Shown here one piece after another: positions 15,404-24,234 of a DNA stretch of 64,000 nucleotides. The first letter of the stretch is position 1; the number at the start of each line of letters is the position of its first letter. The DNA is taken from contig DATIDG010000065.1 in the NCBI GenBank assembly GCA_035456405.1, forward strand, positions 14,208-78,207, given 5' to 3'. The DNA comes from JAGVSZ01 sp035456405. Its GTDB lineage: Bacteria > Pseudomonadota > Gammaproteobacteria > Burkholderiales > SG8-39. The notes under the pieces are model-generated. The model did not search any database, was not told where the DNA came from, and saw nothing but the letters and a program-made list of their open reading frames with translations. The position numbers and the translations under genes were made by a program.

Positions 15404-18124
15404 ATGACCGGTCCGGTGCGCAAGGTCCCGCAGTACTGCTACCAGTGCGTGGCGGGCCCGGATCTCCTCACCGTGAAGGTGGTCGACGGCATCGCGACCG
15501 AGGTCGAGCCGAACTTCGCCGCCGCCGAGGTGCATCCGGGGGGCGGGAAGTGCTGCGTGAAGGCCTTCGGCATCGTGCAGAAGACCTACAACCCGAACCG
15601 GTGCCTGCGGCCGATGAAGCGCACCAATCCCAACAAGGGGCGCGACCACGACCCGGGCTTCGTGCCGATCTCGTGGGACGAGGCGCTAGACCTCGTCGCA
15701 GGCAAGCTGAACGAGATCCGCGCGAAGGGGCTCACCGACGAGATCGGCTATCCGCGCGTCGCCGCGAGTTTCGGCGGCGGCGGGACGCCGACCTACTACA
15801 TGGGCACGTTCCCGGCGTTCCTTGCGGCCTGGGGCGCGGTCGACTTCAGCTTCGGCAGCGGACAAGGCGTGAAGTGCTATCACTCGGAGCACCTGTACGG
15901 CGAGCTGTGGCACCGCGCGTTCACCGTCTGCCCCGACACGCCGACGACGAAGTACGTGCTCTCGTTCGGCGCCAACACCGAGGCCTCGGGCGGCGTGGCG
16001 GGCGCGTGGCGGCATGCGGCCGCGCGTGTCCGGGGCCTGAAGCGCGTGCAGATCGAGCCGCACCTCTCGGTGACCGGCGCGGCCTCCGCGGAGTGGATCC
16101 CGATCAAGCCGAAGACCGATCCCGCGTTCCTGTTCGGCATGATCCGCGTGCTCCTGCACGAGAAGCCGCGCGACGCGCTCGACATCTTCTTCCTGAAGCA
16201 CCACACCGGCTCGCCGTACCTCGTCGGCCCGAACGGTTTCTTCCTACGCGATCCAGCCACGCGGAAGCCGCTGCTGTGGGATGCGAAGCGAAATGCGGTC
16301 GCGCCGTTCGACGCGCCGGACACTGAGCCGGCGCTCGAGGGGCGGTTCACGGTCGACGCGATCGAGGTCGGCGCCGACGGACAGGAGTGGCAGCACGCCG
16401 GCATCGAGGCGACGACCGCGTTCGCGAAGCTCGCCGAGCACATGAAGCAGTACACGCCCGAGTGGGCGGAGAAGGTCTGCGACATCAGGCCCGGCACGAT
16501 CCGCCGCATTGCGGGCGAGTACCTCGAGCACGCGCAGGTCGGTGCGACGATCGAGATCGAGGGCGAGACCCTCCCGCTGCGCCCGGTCGCGATCGCGCTC
16601 GGCAAGACGGTCACGAACGGCTGGGGCGGGTACGAAGCCTGCTACGCGCGGACGCTGCTCGCTTGCCTGATCGGGGGGCTCGAGGTCCCGGGCGGCACGC
16701 TCGGCACGACGGTGCGGCTCAACCGGCCCGCGACCTCGCGGCAGGCGAGCATCTCGCGCGGCCCCGACGGGTTCATGCACTACCCGATGAACCCGACCGG
16801 GAAAGACACGTGGCAGCGCGTGCCGAAGGTGCGCAATGCCCACGCGACGCTCGTGCCGCTGTCGGCGAACTCGCCGTGGAGCCAGGCGCTCGGGCCGACG
16901 CACCTCGCTTGGATGTTCAGGAGGCAGGCCCCTGAGCACTGGCCGGAGGTCACTGCGCCCGGCCTGTGGTTCGTGTACCGGACGAACCCGTCGATCTCGT
17001 TCTGGGAGACTCGGGAGATCGAGAAGCGCGTCGCGGAGTTCCCGTTCACCGTGGCGTTCGCGTACACGATCGACGAGACGAACTGGATGGCCGACGTGCT
17101 GCTGCCCGAGGCGACCGACATCGAGTCGACGCAGCTCATCCGCATCGGCGGCACCAAGTTCATCGAGGCGTTCTGGGACCACGAGGGGTTCGCGCTCCGC
17201 CAGCCCGCGGTCGCCCCGCGTGGCGAGACGCGCGACATGACCGACATCGCCACCGAGCTCGCCGCGCGCACCGGGCTGCTCGAGAAGTACAACGGCGCAA
17301 TCAACCGCGGTGCCGCCGGGGCGGCGCTCGCGGGCGCGGGCTGGGACTTCTCGCTCGACGCCGCGCAGGAGCACGACGCCGCGACCATCTGGGATCGCGT
17401 GTGCCGCGCGGCGAGCGCCGAAGTCACCGACGGGAAGGCGACCGACGGACTCGACTGGTATCGGGAGCACGGCTACCGGACACGGCCCATTCCGCGGCTG
17501 ACCTGGTACCTCTTTCCAGAATTGCGCAAGCAGGGCATCCGCTTCGAGATGCCGTACCAGGAACGGCTGTTCCGCATCGGCAAGGAGCTCGGGGCGCGGC
17601 TGCACGACGTCGGCATCGGCTGGTGGGACACGCAGCTCACCGAGTATCAGGCGCTGCCGGCGGTGAAGGACTTCCCGGGCATCTGGGAAAAGGATGCGGC
17701 GAAGCACGGCTCGATCGGGGATTTTCCGTTCTGGCTGCTCACCTCGCGCAGCATGCAATACGCGTGGGGCGCGAACGTCGGCAGCCAGCTGATGGACGAG
17801 GTCGCCGGTAACCTGCGCGGCCATCGCGGGGTGGTGATCAACACCGGCACCGCGCGCAAGCTCGGCATCGAGGAGGGCGATCTCGTCGAAGTGCGCTCCT
17901 ATGTCCAGTCGACGCGCGGTCCGGCGATCCTGAAGCAGGGCATCCGCCCCGACACGCTCCTCATGATCGGGCAGTTCGACCAGTGGGCGCAGCCCTACGC
18001 CAAGGACATGCACGCGCCGAGCATGAACGCGCTCGTGCCGATGTCGCTCGACCTCACCGACGCGACCGGCTCGGCGGCCGATCTCGTGCGCGTCGGCATC
18101 AAGAGAGTGAGCGCCGCTGCATGA
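15404..18124 (+). CDS. padB: Molybdopterin oxidoreductase, PadB-like (phenylacetyl-CoA:acceptor oxidoreductase catalytic subunit)
   Basis: A 906-residue DMSO-reductase-family protein; ATG 15404 follows AGGAGGGG. The N-terminal Fe-S region has Cys12 and Cys15, then Cys50-Cys51 (GGGKCCVKAFG); the usual third cysteine is not at its normal place. Molybdopterin-binding stretches include FGANTEASGGVAGAWRHAA, VFYR-like LWFVYRTNPSISFWE, and the C-terminal WLLTSRSMQYAWGANVG with NTGTARKLGIEEGDLVEV. Family knowledge: PadBCD oxidises phenylacetyl-CoA to phenylglyoxylate with a quinone. The subunit order Mo, Fe-S, membrane and the flanking paaK support this. Another substrate in the same family is possible. 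Its stop overlaps the padC start (ATGA). Confidence 0.78.
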   Translation: MTGPVRKVPQYCYQCVAGPDLLTVKVVDGIATEVEPNFAAAEVHPGGGKCCVKAFGIVQKTYNPNRCLRPMKRTNPNKGRDHDPGFVPISWDEALDLVAGKLNEIRAKGLTDEIGYPRVAASFGGGGTPTYYMGTFPAFLAAWGAVDFSFGSGQGVKCYHSEHLYGELWHRAFTVCPDTPTTKYVLSFGANTEASGGVAGAWRHAAARVRGLKRVQIEPHLSVTGAASAEWIPIKPKTDPAFLFGMIRVLLHEKPRDALDIFFLKHHTGSPYLVGPNGFFLRDPATRKPLLWDAKRNAVAPFDAPDTEPALEGRFTVDAIEVGADGQEWQHAGIEATTAFAKLAEHMKQYTPEWAEKVCDIRPGTIRRIAGEYLEHAQVGATIEIEGETLPLRPVAIALGKTVTNGWGGYEACYARTLLACLIGGLEVPGGTLGTTVRLNRPATSRQASISRGPDGFMHYPMNPTGKDTWQRVPKVRNAHATLVPLSANSPWSQALGPTHLAWMFRRQAPEHWPEVTAPGLWFVYRTNPSISFWETREIEKRVAEFPFTVAFAYTIDETNWMADVLLPEATDIESTQLIRIGGTKFIEAFWDHEGFALRQPAVAPRGETRDMTDIATELAARTGLLEKYNGAINRGAAGAALAGAGWDFSLDAAQEHDAATIWDRVCRAASAEVTDGKATDGLDWYREHGYRTRPIPRLTWYLFPELRKQGIRFEMPYQERLFRIGKELGARLHDVGIGWWDTQLTEYQALPAVKDFPGIWEKDAAKHGSIGDFPFWLLTSRSMQYAWGANVGSQLMDEVAGNLRGHRGVVINTGTARKLGIEEGDLVEVRSYVQSTRGPAILKQGIRPDTLLMIGQFDQWAQPYAKDMHAPSMNALVPMSLDLTDATGSAADLVRVGIKRVSAAA

Positions 18125-18768
18125 CCCGCTGGGCCATGACGGTGGACCTGCGCCGGTGCATCGGCTGCCAGACGTGCACCGCCGCGTGCAAGCAGGCGAA
18201 TGCGACGCCGCCCGGCACCCAGTGGCGCCAGGTGCTCGACATGGAGAGCGGGGAGTACCCGGACGTGCGCCGCACGTTCGTCCCGGTCGGCTGCATGCAC
18301 TGCGCCGATCCGCCCTGCGTGCACGTGTGCCCGACGACCGCGACCCGCAAGCGCGCGGACGGCCTCGTCACGATGGACTACGACGTGTGCATCGGCTGCG
18401 GCTACTGCGCGGTCGCGTGCCCCTACCAGGCGCGGCACATCAACCACCGGAGGAGCTACGCCTACGGGGACGCGCCGGACGAGACGGAGGCCGCGCGCTT
18501 CGACCCGAAGCGCATGTCGGTCGCGAACAAGTGCACCTTCTGCGTCGACCGCATCGACGCCGGGCTCGCGCAGGGCCTCAAGCCGGGCGTCGACCCGGAG
18601 GCGACGCCGGCGTGCGTGAACTCGTGCATCACCCAGACCTACGCGTTCGGGGATCTCGAGGATCCGGCTTCGAACGTGTCGCAGCTCCTCGCCGAAAACC
18701 ACTGGTTCCGCATGCACGAGGAGCTCGGCACCGACCCGGGGATCTATTACATCGTGGACGGCAAATGA
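18121..18768 (+). CDS. padC: Four-cluster ferredoxin subunit, PadC-like
   Basis: A 215-residue electron-transfer subunit with four cysteine groups: CIGCQTCTAACKQ (residues about 14-24), CMHCADPPCVHVCP (about 59-72), CIGCGYCAVACP (about 91-102) and CTFCVD with a later CVNSC. It resembles the DmsB/PhsB/PadC type and relays electrons between the molybdenum subunit and the membrane subunit. Both ends overlap the neighbouring genes by four bases (ATGA), so the three subunits are translationally coupled. No twin-arginine leader is visible on it or on the catalytic subunit, so the enzyme should face the cytoplasm. Confidence 0.86.
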   Translation: MTRWAMTVDLRRCIGCQTCTAACKQANATPPGTQWRQVLDMESGEYPDVRRTFVPVGCMHCADPPCVHVCPTTATRKRADGLVTMDYDVCIGCGYCAVACPYQARHINHRRSYAYGDAPDETEAARFDPKRMSVANKCTFCVDRIDAGLAQGLKPGVDPEATPACVNSCITQTYAFGDLEDPASNVSQLLAENHWFRMHEELGTDPGIYYIVDGK

Positions 18769-19649
18769 GCCACGCCGCACCCCGACCGGGGCGCGTCGAG
18801 CCCTGGATCCAGAGCCATTGGGACCTGCGCGCGGCCGGCAACTTCATCGGCGGGGGCAGCGGCACCGGTCTCCTGATCGCAGGCGCGTTCGCGGCTGGCG
18901 CGGCATACCGGCCGTTCGCGCTCGTGGGCCTCGCGCTCGTCGCAGCGGGTCTCTTCTGCGTGTTCCTCGAGATCGGCCGCCACCTGCGCGCGCCGCGCGT
19001 CCTCACCCATCTCGGGCGCTCGTGGATGACGAGCGAGGCGGTCGTCGCGCCGTTCCTGTTCGGCGCGGGGCTCGCGGCGGCGTGGTATCAGACCCCGCTC
19101 TTCGTCTGGCTCACCGCGCTCCTCGCGGCGGCGTACCTCTACTGCCAGGCGCGCATACTGCACGCCGGGAAAGGCATCCCGGCGTGGCGCGAGCCGCGCG
19201 TCATCCCGCTCATTGTGGTGACCGGCCTGGCCGAGGGCGTCGGGCTCACGGTTGCCCTGCTCGCAATTCTGGGCCCACTCTCGCCCGTGCCCTGGCCGGC
19301 GCTCGTGCTCGCAGTGCTGCTCGTCGCGCGCACCGTCGCGTGGCGCGGGTATCGCAAGCGCCTGCAGGCGCCGACGCGCGCGCTCGCTGCGCTCGACCAG
19401 GGGCGACTCGCGTTCGACCGGATCGGCAACTGGGTCGCCGCGCCGCTCGCGGTGATCGCAGCGGTGCTCGCGTCCGGGCCGGTCGCGGCGTGGCTCGCCG
19501 CCGCGGCGGGCGTGCTCGCGGTGGCGGGCGGCTGGCACCTCAAGATCACGCTCGTCACCCGCGCGGCCTACAACCAGGGCTTCGCGCTGCCCGCACTCCC
19601 GGTGCGGGGAAAGGGCTCGCCGGGCGCTGCGGCCAAGCCGGGCTGGTGA
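18765..19649 (+). CDS. padD: Membrane anchor subunit of the PadBCD-like complex (DmsC-like)
   Basis: A 294-residue protein with about eight hydrophobic segments. It starts MSHAAPRPGRVEPWIQSHWDLRAAGNFIGGGSGTG, and the WDLRAA.NFI.GG.GTG block is characteristic of this anchor family. A second conserved-looking block is LEIGRHLRAPRVLTHLGRSWMTSEAV. It anchors the complex and passes electrons to the quinone pool. ATG 18765 overlaps the padC stop. It ends the operon. Confidence 0.8.
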   Translation: MSHAAPRPGRVEPWIQSHWDLRAAGNFIGGGSGTGLLIAGAFAAGAAYRPFALVGLALVAAGLFCVFLEIGRHLRAPRVLTHLGRSWMTSEAVVAPFLFGAGLAAAWYQTPLFVWLTALLAAAYLYCQARILHAGKGIPAWREPRVIPLIVVTGLAEGVGLTVALLAILGPLSPVPWPALVLAVLLVARTVAWRGYRKRLQAPTRALAALDQGRLAFDRIGNWVAAPLAVIAAVLASGPVAAWLAAAAGVLAVAGGWHLKITLVTRAAYNQGFALPALPVRGKGSPGAAAKPGW

Positions 19650-19674
19650 GCGCGGCGCCTTGTCTCGGCCTCCC

Positions 19675-19688
19675 TTAACGCGCATCAA
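19675..19688. promoter_or_regulatory. FNR/DNR-type box upstream of the hemerythrin gene
   Basis: TTAAC-GCGC-ATCAA, with one half-site complete. Its centre is 65 bases before ATG 19747. The -10 candidate at class II distance (AAGATG, 19712-19717) is only fair. Confidence 0.55.
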
Positions 19689-19746
19689 AGCCTGCGCGCC
19701 ACGCCGTCGGGAAGATGCTCTCCACCGAGCCCCGTCAGGAGGAGAG

Positions 19747-20178
19747 ATGTCCAGCATCAGCGAAGCAATGACGCGCGACCACCGCGCCTGCGACGAGCGC
19801 TTCGCCGCGGCCGAGGGCGCGGCGGCGGACGGCGACTGGGCGCGCGCGGCGAGCGCGTTCGTCACCTTCCGCACGGCGATGGAGCATCACTTCACCGTCG
19901 AGGAGGAGACCCTGTTCCCGTCGTTCGAGCGCCACACCGGCATGACCGCGGGCCCCACCGAAATGATGCGGATGGAGCACGCGGAGATGCGCGAGCTGTT
20001 CGAGCGTCTCGCGGTGGCTGCCGCGGCGCACGACGCCGACGATTTTCTCGGCCTCGCCGAGACCCTCAATCTCCTCATGCAGCAGCACAACATGAAGGAG
20101 GAGCAGGTCCTCTACGCGCTCATGGACGAGAAGCTCGGCGGCGAGGCAGCAGGCCTCCTCGCCGCGCTCGCCCGTTGA
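19747..20178 (+). CDS. Hemerythrin-like HHE domain protein
   Basis: A 143-residue four-helix protein from ATG 19747 after AGGAGGAG. The di-iron ligands are visible in order: DHRACDERF, EHHFTVEEETLFP, RMEHAEMRELF and QQHNMKEEQVLY. Single-domain hemerythrins bind oxygen or nitric oxide, or help iron-centre repair, in the cytoplasm. Its place in front of NnrS-like membrane proteins and behind an FNR-type box suits a role in nitric oxide or low-oxygen physiology. Confidence 0.9.
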   Translation: MSSISEAMTRDHRACDERFAAAEGAAADGDWARAASAFVTFRTAMEHHFTVEEETLFPSFERHTGMTAGPTEMMRMEHAEMRELFERLAVAAAAHDADDFLGLAETLNLLMQQHNMKEEQVLYALMDEKLGGEAAGLLAALAR

Positions 20179-20230
20179 GGCAGGTCACCGGCTGGCGCGG
20201 CAGGCGCCGCGGGCCGGCCCGCGCTCACCC

Positions 20231-21517
20231 ATGCACCCCGCAGGCCTGAAGCTCGAGCAGGCGCCGCCGATCGCGGTGCCGTTCCGATTCTTCCTCACGG
20301 CTCCCGTGTTCCTGCTGGCGGCGGCGGCCCTGCTCGCGTGGGGCGGCGCCGAGGCCTTCGCCGCCCGCGCGACGCCCGCTGCGCTCGCGATCACGCACCT
20401 CGTCACCCTCGGCTACATGGCGATGGTCATGCTTGGCGCGATGCTGCAAATCCTCCCGGTGCTCGCCGGCGCGCCAGTGCCCGGTGCGCGCCTCGTGGCG
20501 GGCACGTCGCATGCGCTCCTCGTCGTCGGGTCGGCGGCGCTCGCAGGCGGCTTCGCCCTCGGGGAGCCCGCGCTCACCAAGCTCGCCGCATGGACGCTCG
20601 GCGCGGCGTTCGCGGCGTTCCTCGCCGCCGTCGCGGCCGCGCTTACACGTGCCGCGGTGCGCAGCGCGACCGTGATCGGCATGACGCTCGCCGCCGTCGC
20701 GCTCGCGATCACGGTGACGCTCGGGCTCATGCTCGCCGCGATGCACGGCTGGGGCGTCGCGCCGCCGAGCTTCGCGATCCGCGAGCTGCATCCCGCCTGG
20801 GGCCTCGCCGGCTGGACCGGGCTGCTCGTCGCCGGCGTCGCCTACCAGGTGGTGCCGATGTTCCAGATGACCCCGCCGTACCCGCCGGCGATGACGCGCT
20901 GGTTTCCCGCCGCCGTGTTCGTGCTGCTCGCGGCCTGGTCGGTCGCGGCCTGGCACGGCGAAGTGCCGACGCTCGCCGCGACGCTTGCCGTCTTCCTGGC
21001 CGGAGGCTACATCGCATTCGCGCTCACCACCCTCGTGCTGCAGACCCGCCGCAAGCGACGGGTGCCCGATGCGACGCTCGCGTTCTGGCAGCTCGGCATG
21101 GCGTCGATCGCGCTGGCGGCCGCCGTGTGGTGCGTGCGCGCGGTCCGGCCCGAGGCTCCCGAGGTCCTCGACCTCCTGATCGGGATCCTGGCGATCGGCG
21201 GGGGCGCGGTCTCCGTGATCGCGGGGATGCTCTACAAGATCGTCCCGTTCCTGGGCTGGTTCCACCTCCAGGCGTCCGTCGGACCGAAGGGCGCGCCGCA
21301 CATGAAGAAGTTCCTCGGCGATTCGCCGCAGCAGCTGCACGTGCGCGTTCACCTTCTCGCGGTCGTCTTCCTTGCGGCGGCAGCGGTGTGGCCGCGGCCG
21401 CTCGTGTACGTCGCGGCCGCCGCGCTCGGCGCCTCCGCGCTCGTGCAGCTCAGGAACCTGGCGCTGGCGGCGCGCTTCTATCGCGCGGAGATTGCGCGCG
21501 CGCCGCGCGCCGGCTAG
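20231..21517 (+). CDS. Polytopic membrane protein of the denitrification accessory type (NnrS/heme-copper-like)
   Basis: A 428-residue protein with about 12 membrane helices. Histidines recur at helix ends (AITHLVTLGYMAMVMLGAMLQILPV, ELHPAWGLAGWTGLLVAGVAYQVVPMFQMTPPYPP, FLGWFHLQASVG), as in NnrS and heme-copper oxidase-like folds. I do not recognise a precise family. It follows the hemerythrin by 52 bases. Its last four bases overlap, tail to tail, those of the next membrane gene on the other strand. A role in handling nitrogen oxides or heme/copper assembly is inferred. Confidence 0.65.
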   Translation: MHPAGLKLEQAPPIAVPFRFFLTAPVFLLAAAALLAWGGAEAFAARATPAALAITHLVTLGYMAMVMLGAMLQILPVLAGAPVPGARLVAGTSHALLVVGSAALAGGFALGEPALTKLAAWTLGAAFAAFLAAVAAALTRAAVRSATVIGMTLAAVALAITVTLGLMLAAMHGWGVAPPSFAIRELHPAWGLAGWTGLLVAGVAYQVVPMFQMTPPYPPAMTRWFPAAVFVLLAAWSVAAWHGEVPTLAATLAVFLAGGYIAFALTTLVLQTRRKRRVPDATLAFWQLGMASIALAAAVWCVRAVRPEAPEVLDLLIGILAIGGGAVSVIAGMLYKIVPFLGWFHLQASVGPKGAPHMKKFLGDSPQQLHVRVHLLAVVFLAAAAVWPRPLVYVAAAALGASALVQLRNLALAARFYRAEIARAPRAG

Positions 21518-22659
21518 TCGCGCAGCGCAGCGGCTGCGCGCAGCCCCTGGACGACGAACAGGACGAGGCCGAGCGCCGCGACCAGCGTGCCGGTCGCAAT
21601 GCCGAAGCCTGCGAACATCCCGCCGACGACGAAAAGGCACCCCCGTACCCCCGCATGGCGGCCGAGCGTCGCGCGTACCTGCTCGTGCCACGCCGTCTGC
21701 GGTCCCGGCCGCAGCCAGATCGGCAGCAGGTGGGTCAGGGCACCGGTGACGAGCGGGAGCAGGAAGGCGAGGATGAACGCGGCCACAGCGTCGCGCGCAT
21801 CGAGCGTGCCGCCGCCGTGCATCGCGCCGAGGACGAGCACGAGCGTGAAGCCCACGAGCGCGCCGGCGAGCGACGGCGGCGCGCCGTGCCATGCGAGCAG
21901 GCGCTCCGGATAGAGGGTCAACCAGTCGCGCGCGATGCGGATCGCGAGGCTCAGCCAGAAGAAGAGACCCACCGCGGCGACGAGGGGAACCCACGCTGCG
22001 CCGGCCGCGATCAGCAGCGTCCCGGCGAGCGCCCACTTGAGGTCGGCGTCGAGGCGCGCCGTGGCCCGCGGGTCGGCGGCGCCCGCGGCCGTCGGCACGA
22101 GCACTTGCAGCGTTCCGACCGCAGTGAGGCCGACGAAGCCGAGAAGATTGAGGTGCAGATGGAGGCGCTTGAGCGCGACGTAGTGCTCCGGCGCGTACGG
22201 CATCGCAAGGATCGCGAGGAGGGCGGCGCCGAGGCATGCCGTCGCCGCGACGTACCACCGGATGCATGGGTGAGGCGTGCCGATCGACGATCGCGCGCGT
22301 CCGACCATCCAGCCGAGCACCACGCCGACGGCGGCGAGCTCGATGACGGCGGCGGCCGAGTAGGCGAGGGGCCAGGCTTCGGGCGCGGCGAAGTAGGCCA
22401 CCGCGACGATGCCCGCCGCGAGCGCAGCGAACGGCGCGGCGAGGACGCCCGAAGGCGCCGGCGCGCTGCGCGTCAGGACCGGAACGAAGTAGCCGAGCGC
22501 TGCGAGGATCAACGGCGCGATCCCGATCGCGAACGTGAGATGCACGCGCGCCGGCACCGGCGCATCGGCGACGAGCGGCGCGGCGAGCGTGCCCGCGATG
22601 CCGACGAGGGCGAGAAGCGCGAGGAGCGGAAGCATGGACGGAAGCGCGGAGTGTGCCAT
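21514..22659 (-). CDS. Second polytopic membrane protein, NnrS/heme-copper-like
   Basis: About 381 residues from ATG 22659 (ATG 22635, giving MLPLLALLALVGIAG, is the alternative; neither has a good ribosome site). Roughly 11-12 helices with histidines in ARVHLTFAIGIAPLILAALGYFVPV, LKRLHLHLNLLGFVGLTAVGTLQVLVP and GALTHLLPIWLRPG, a pattern shared in style with the protein encoded at 20231-21517. It is divergent from the SufT-like gene with only 25 bases between start codons. Function is not recognised beyond the membrane, possibly metal-binding, fold. Confidence 0.62.
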   Translation of the reverse strand: MAHSALPSMLPLLALLALVGIAGTLAAPLVADAPVPARVHLTFAIGIAPLILAALGYFVPVLTRSAPAPSGVLAAPFAALAAGIVAVAYFAAPEAWPLAYSAAAVIELAAVGVVLGWMVGRARSSIGTPHPCIRWYVAATACLGAALLAILAMPYAPEHYVALKRLHLHLNLLGFVGLTAVGTLQVLVPTAAGAADPRATARLDADLKWALAGTLLIAAGAAWVPLVAAVGLFFWLSLAIRIARDWLTLYPERLLAWHGAPPSLAGALVGFTLVLVLGAMHGGGTLDARDAVAAFILAFLLPLVTGALTHLLPIWLRPGPQTAWHEQVRATLGRHAGVRGCLFVVGGMFAGFGIATGTLVAALGLVLFVVQGLRAAAALRD

Positions 22660-22684
22660 CCTTGCGGCCGACGAGGACCGATCC

Positions 22685-22990
22685 ATGACCCTGCCTACCG
22701 ATGATGCCGTCTGGGACGCGCTGCGCACCGTCAACGATCCCGAGGTCGGCATGAACGTGGTCGACCTCGGGCTCGTCTACCGGGTGGACGTGCAGGGCGC
22801 CGATGTGCACGTCGAGCTCACGATGACTTCGCCCGCGTGCCCGCTCGGCGACGTGATCGTCGAGAACGCTGCAGGCGCGATCCGCGCCGCCGCGCCCGCG
22901 GCGGGCAAGATCGACATCGCGCTCGTCTGGGACCCGCCGTGGACGCCCGACCGGATGTCGGAAGCGGCGCGGGCGAAGTTCGGGTGGTGA
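22685..22990 (+). CDS. MIP18/SufT/PaaD-family metal-sulfur cluster assembly factor
   Basis: A 101-residue DUF59 protein: AVWDALRTVNDPEVGMNVVDLGLVYRV at the start, then MTSPACPLGDVIVENA with the family cysteine, and WDPPWTPDRMSEAARAKFG at the end. Such proteins help mature Fe-S enzymes; PaaD is the relative in phenylacetyl-CoA epoxidase clusters. Here it is coupled to a membrane protein gene (GTGA overlap at 22987-22990), not to an epoxidase, so a role in loading Fe-S proteins of the local respiratory enzymes is more likely. Confidence 0.85.
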   Translation: MTLPTDDAVWDALRTVNDPEVGMNVVDLGLVYRVDVQGADVHVELTMTSPACPLGDVIVENAAGAIRAAAPAAGKIDIALVWDPPWTPDRMSEAARAKFGW

Positions 22991-24069
22991 GCGGCACGCC
23001 CGCCGGGTTCGGCCTTGCGATCCGCCTGCCGCTCCTCGCGCTCGGCATGGTCGCGCTCTTCGCGGGCGTCGCGGGCGGGCTCGCGCGGCTCGGAGGGCAC
23101 GCGCTGCTGCCGGGCGCGACCGCGGCGTGGCACGGGTCGCTGATGATCGGCGCGTTCTTCGGGACGGTGATCTCGCTCGAGCGCGCGGTGGCGCTCGGCG
23201 CGCGCTGGGCCTATGCGGCGCCGCTTGCCGCGGGCCTCGGCGGCGTGACGCTGGTCGCCCTCGACGCGCCGCGGCTTGCGCAGGCGTTACTCCTAGCGGC
23301 GAGCCTCCTGCTGACGGCTGCATCGATCCGGCTCGCCGCGCGAAACGTCGCGCTGTTCACAGTCACGCTCGCCCTCGCAGCCGTGTGCTGGGCGGTCGGG
23401 AACATCGCCTGGCTCGCGGGCGCGGGCCTCCCTGCGCTGGTGCCGTGGTGGATCGCGTTCCTCGTGCTCACGATTGCCGGCGAGCGGCTCGAGCTCACGC
23501 GGCTGAAGCGACCCTCGCGCGCGCGCCAGGTCGCGTTCGGGTCGATCGTGGCGGTGCTGGTCGCGGGGTGCGCAATCGCGCTCGTCGCAGCGGAGCCCGG
23601 CTGGCGCGTGGTGGGCGCCGCGCTCGTCGCGCTCACGGCCTGGCTCCTCGTCCAGGACATCGCGCGCCGCACCGCACGCGATCCCGGGCTCACCGGCTAC
23701 ATCGGTAGGTGCCTTCTCGCGGGCTACGTCTGGCTCGGGGTCGGCGGGCTGCTGCTGATCGGCCCGGGAGCCGCGTACGCGACCTTCGCGTGGGACGCGG
23801 CGGCGCACGCGATCCTGCTCGGCTTCGTGTTCTCGATGGTGTTCGGACACGCGCCGGTGATCGTGCCGGCGGTCGCGCGGGCGAACGTGCGCTACCACTG
23901 GAGCTTCTATGTGCCGCTCGCGCTGCTGCATCTCTCGGTCGCCGAGCGCGTGGTCGGCGATCTCGCTGCGAATCCCTCAGTGCGCGCCGCCGGCGGGACG
24001 CTGAGCGCGCTGGCGCTCGCCGTCTTCATCGCGATCCTCCTCACGGCGATCGTTCGCGGCCGTGCGTGA
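22987..24069 (+). CDS. Third polytopic membrane protein, NnrS-like
   Basis: About 360 residues, starting at GTG 22987 (or GTG 22984) overlapping the SufT-like stop. Around ten to eleven helices. Signatures resembling NnrS are AAWHGSLMIGAFFGTVISLERAVALG near the start and AHAILLGFVFSMVFGHAPVIVPAV with RYHWSFYVPLALLHLSV near the end. The protein may bind heme or copper through these histidines. It sits in a group with the hemerythrin and two similar membrane proteins, suggesting a nitric oxide or respiratory assembly island. Confidence 0.65.
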   Translation: MSGTPAGFGLAIRLPLLALGMVALFAGVAGGLARLGGHALLPGATAAWHGSLMIGAFFGTVISLERAVALGARWAYAAPLAAGLGGVTLVALDAPRLAQALLLAASLLLTAASIRLAARNVALFTVTLALAAVCWAVGNIAWLAGAGLPALVPWWIAFLVLTIAGERLELTRLKRPSRARQVAFGSIVAVLVAGCAIALVAAEPGWRVVGAALVALTAWLLVQDIARRTARDPGLTGYIGRCLLAGYVWLGVGGLLLIGPGAAYATFAWDAAAHAILLGFVFSMVFGHAPVIVPAVARANVRYHWSFYVPLALLHLSVAERVVGDLAANPSVRAAGGTLSALALAVFIAILLTAIVRGRA

Positions 24070-24234
24070 CGCGGTGAAGGCGGCGAGCGCGGCCTCGAAT
24101 TCGGCGCGCGCCGCAGCCGGGACCTCGGCGCCGCACTCGTAGCACGCCCCGGTCATGCGGTCGAACCAGCGGCAGCCGCACTCGTCGCACGCGAGCTCGG
24201 GGGCGCCGGCGGGATTGGTGAAGATCATCGGCAT
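23977..24234 (-). CDS. Small zinc-ribbon protein
   Basis: An 85-residue protein with a clear treble cysteine pattern: CDECGCRWFDRMTGACYECG (residues about 16-35), two CxxC knuckles 11 residues apart. The rest is an acidic and basic helix. ATG 24234 (or the second ATG at 24228) lies within the tail of the upstream gene on the same strand. Its 3' end overlaps the membrane protein gene on the opposite strand by 93 bases, so the last ~30 residues may be dispensable. Function unknown. Confidence 0.6.
   Translation of the reverse strand: MPMIFTNPAGAPELACDECGCRWFDRMTGACYECGAEVPAAARAEFEAALAAFTASRTAANDRREEDRDEDGERQRAQRPAGGAH

Noticed and set aside
20175..20188. Ninth FNR-type box TTGAG-GCAG-GTCAC before the membrane protein gene
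   Set aside because: Three half-site mismatches, it includes the hemerythrin stop codon, and no -10 was found at the right spacing.
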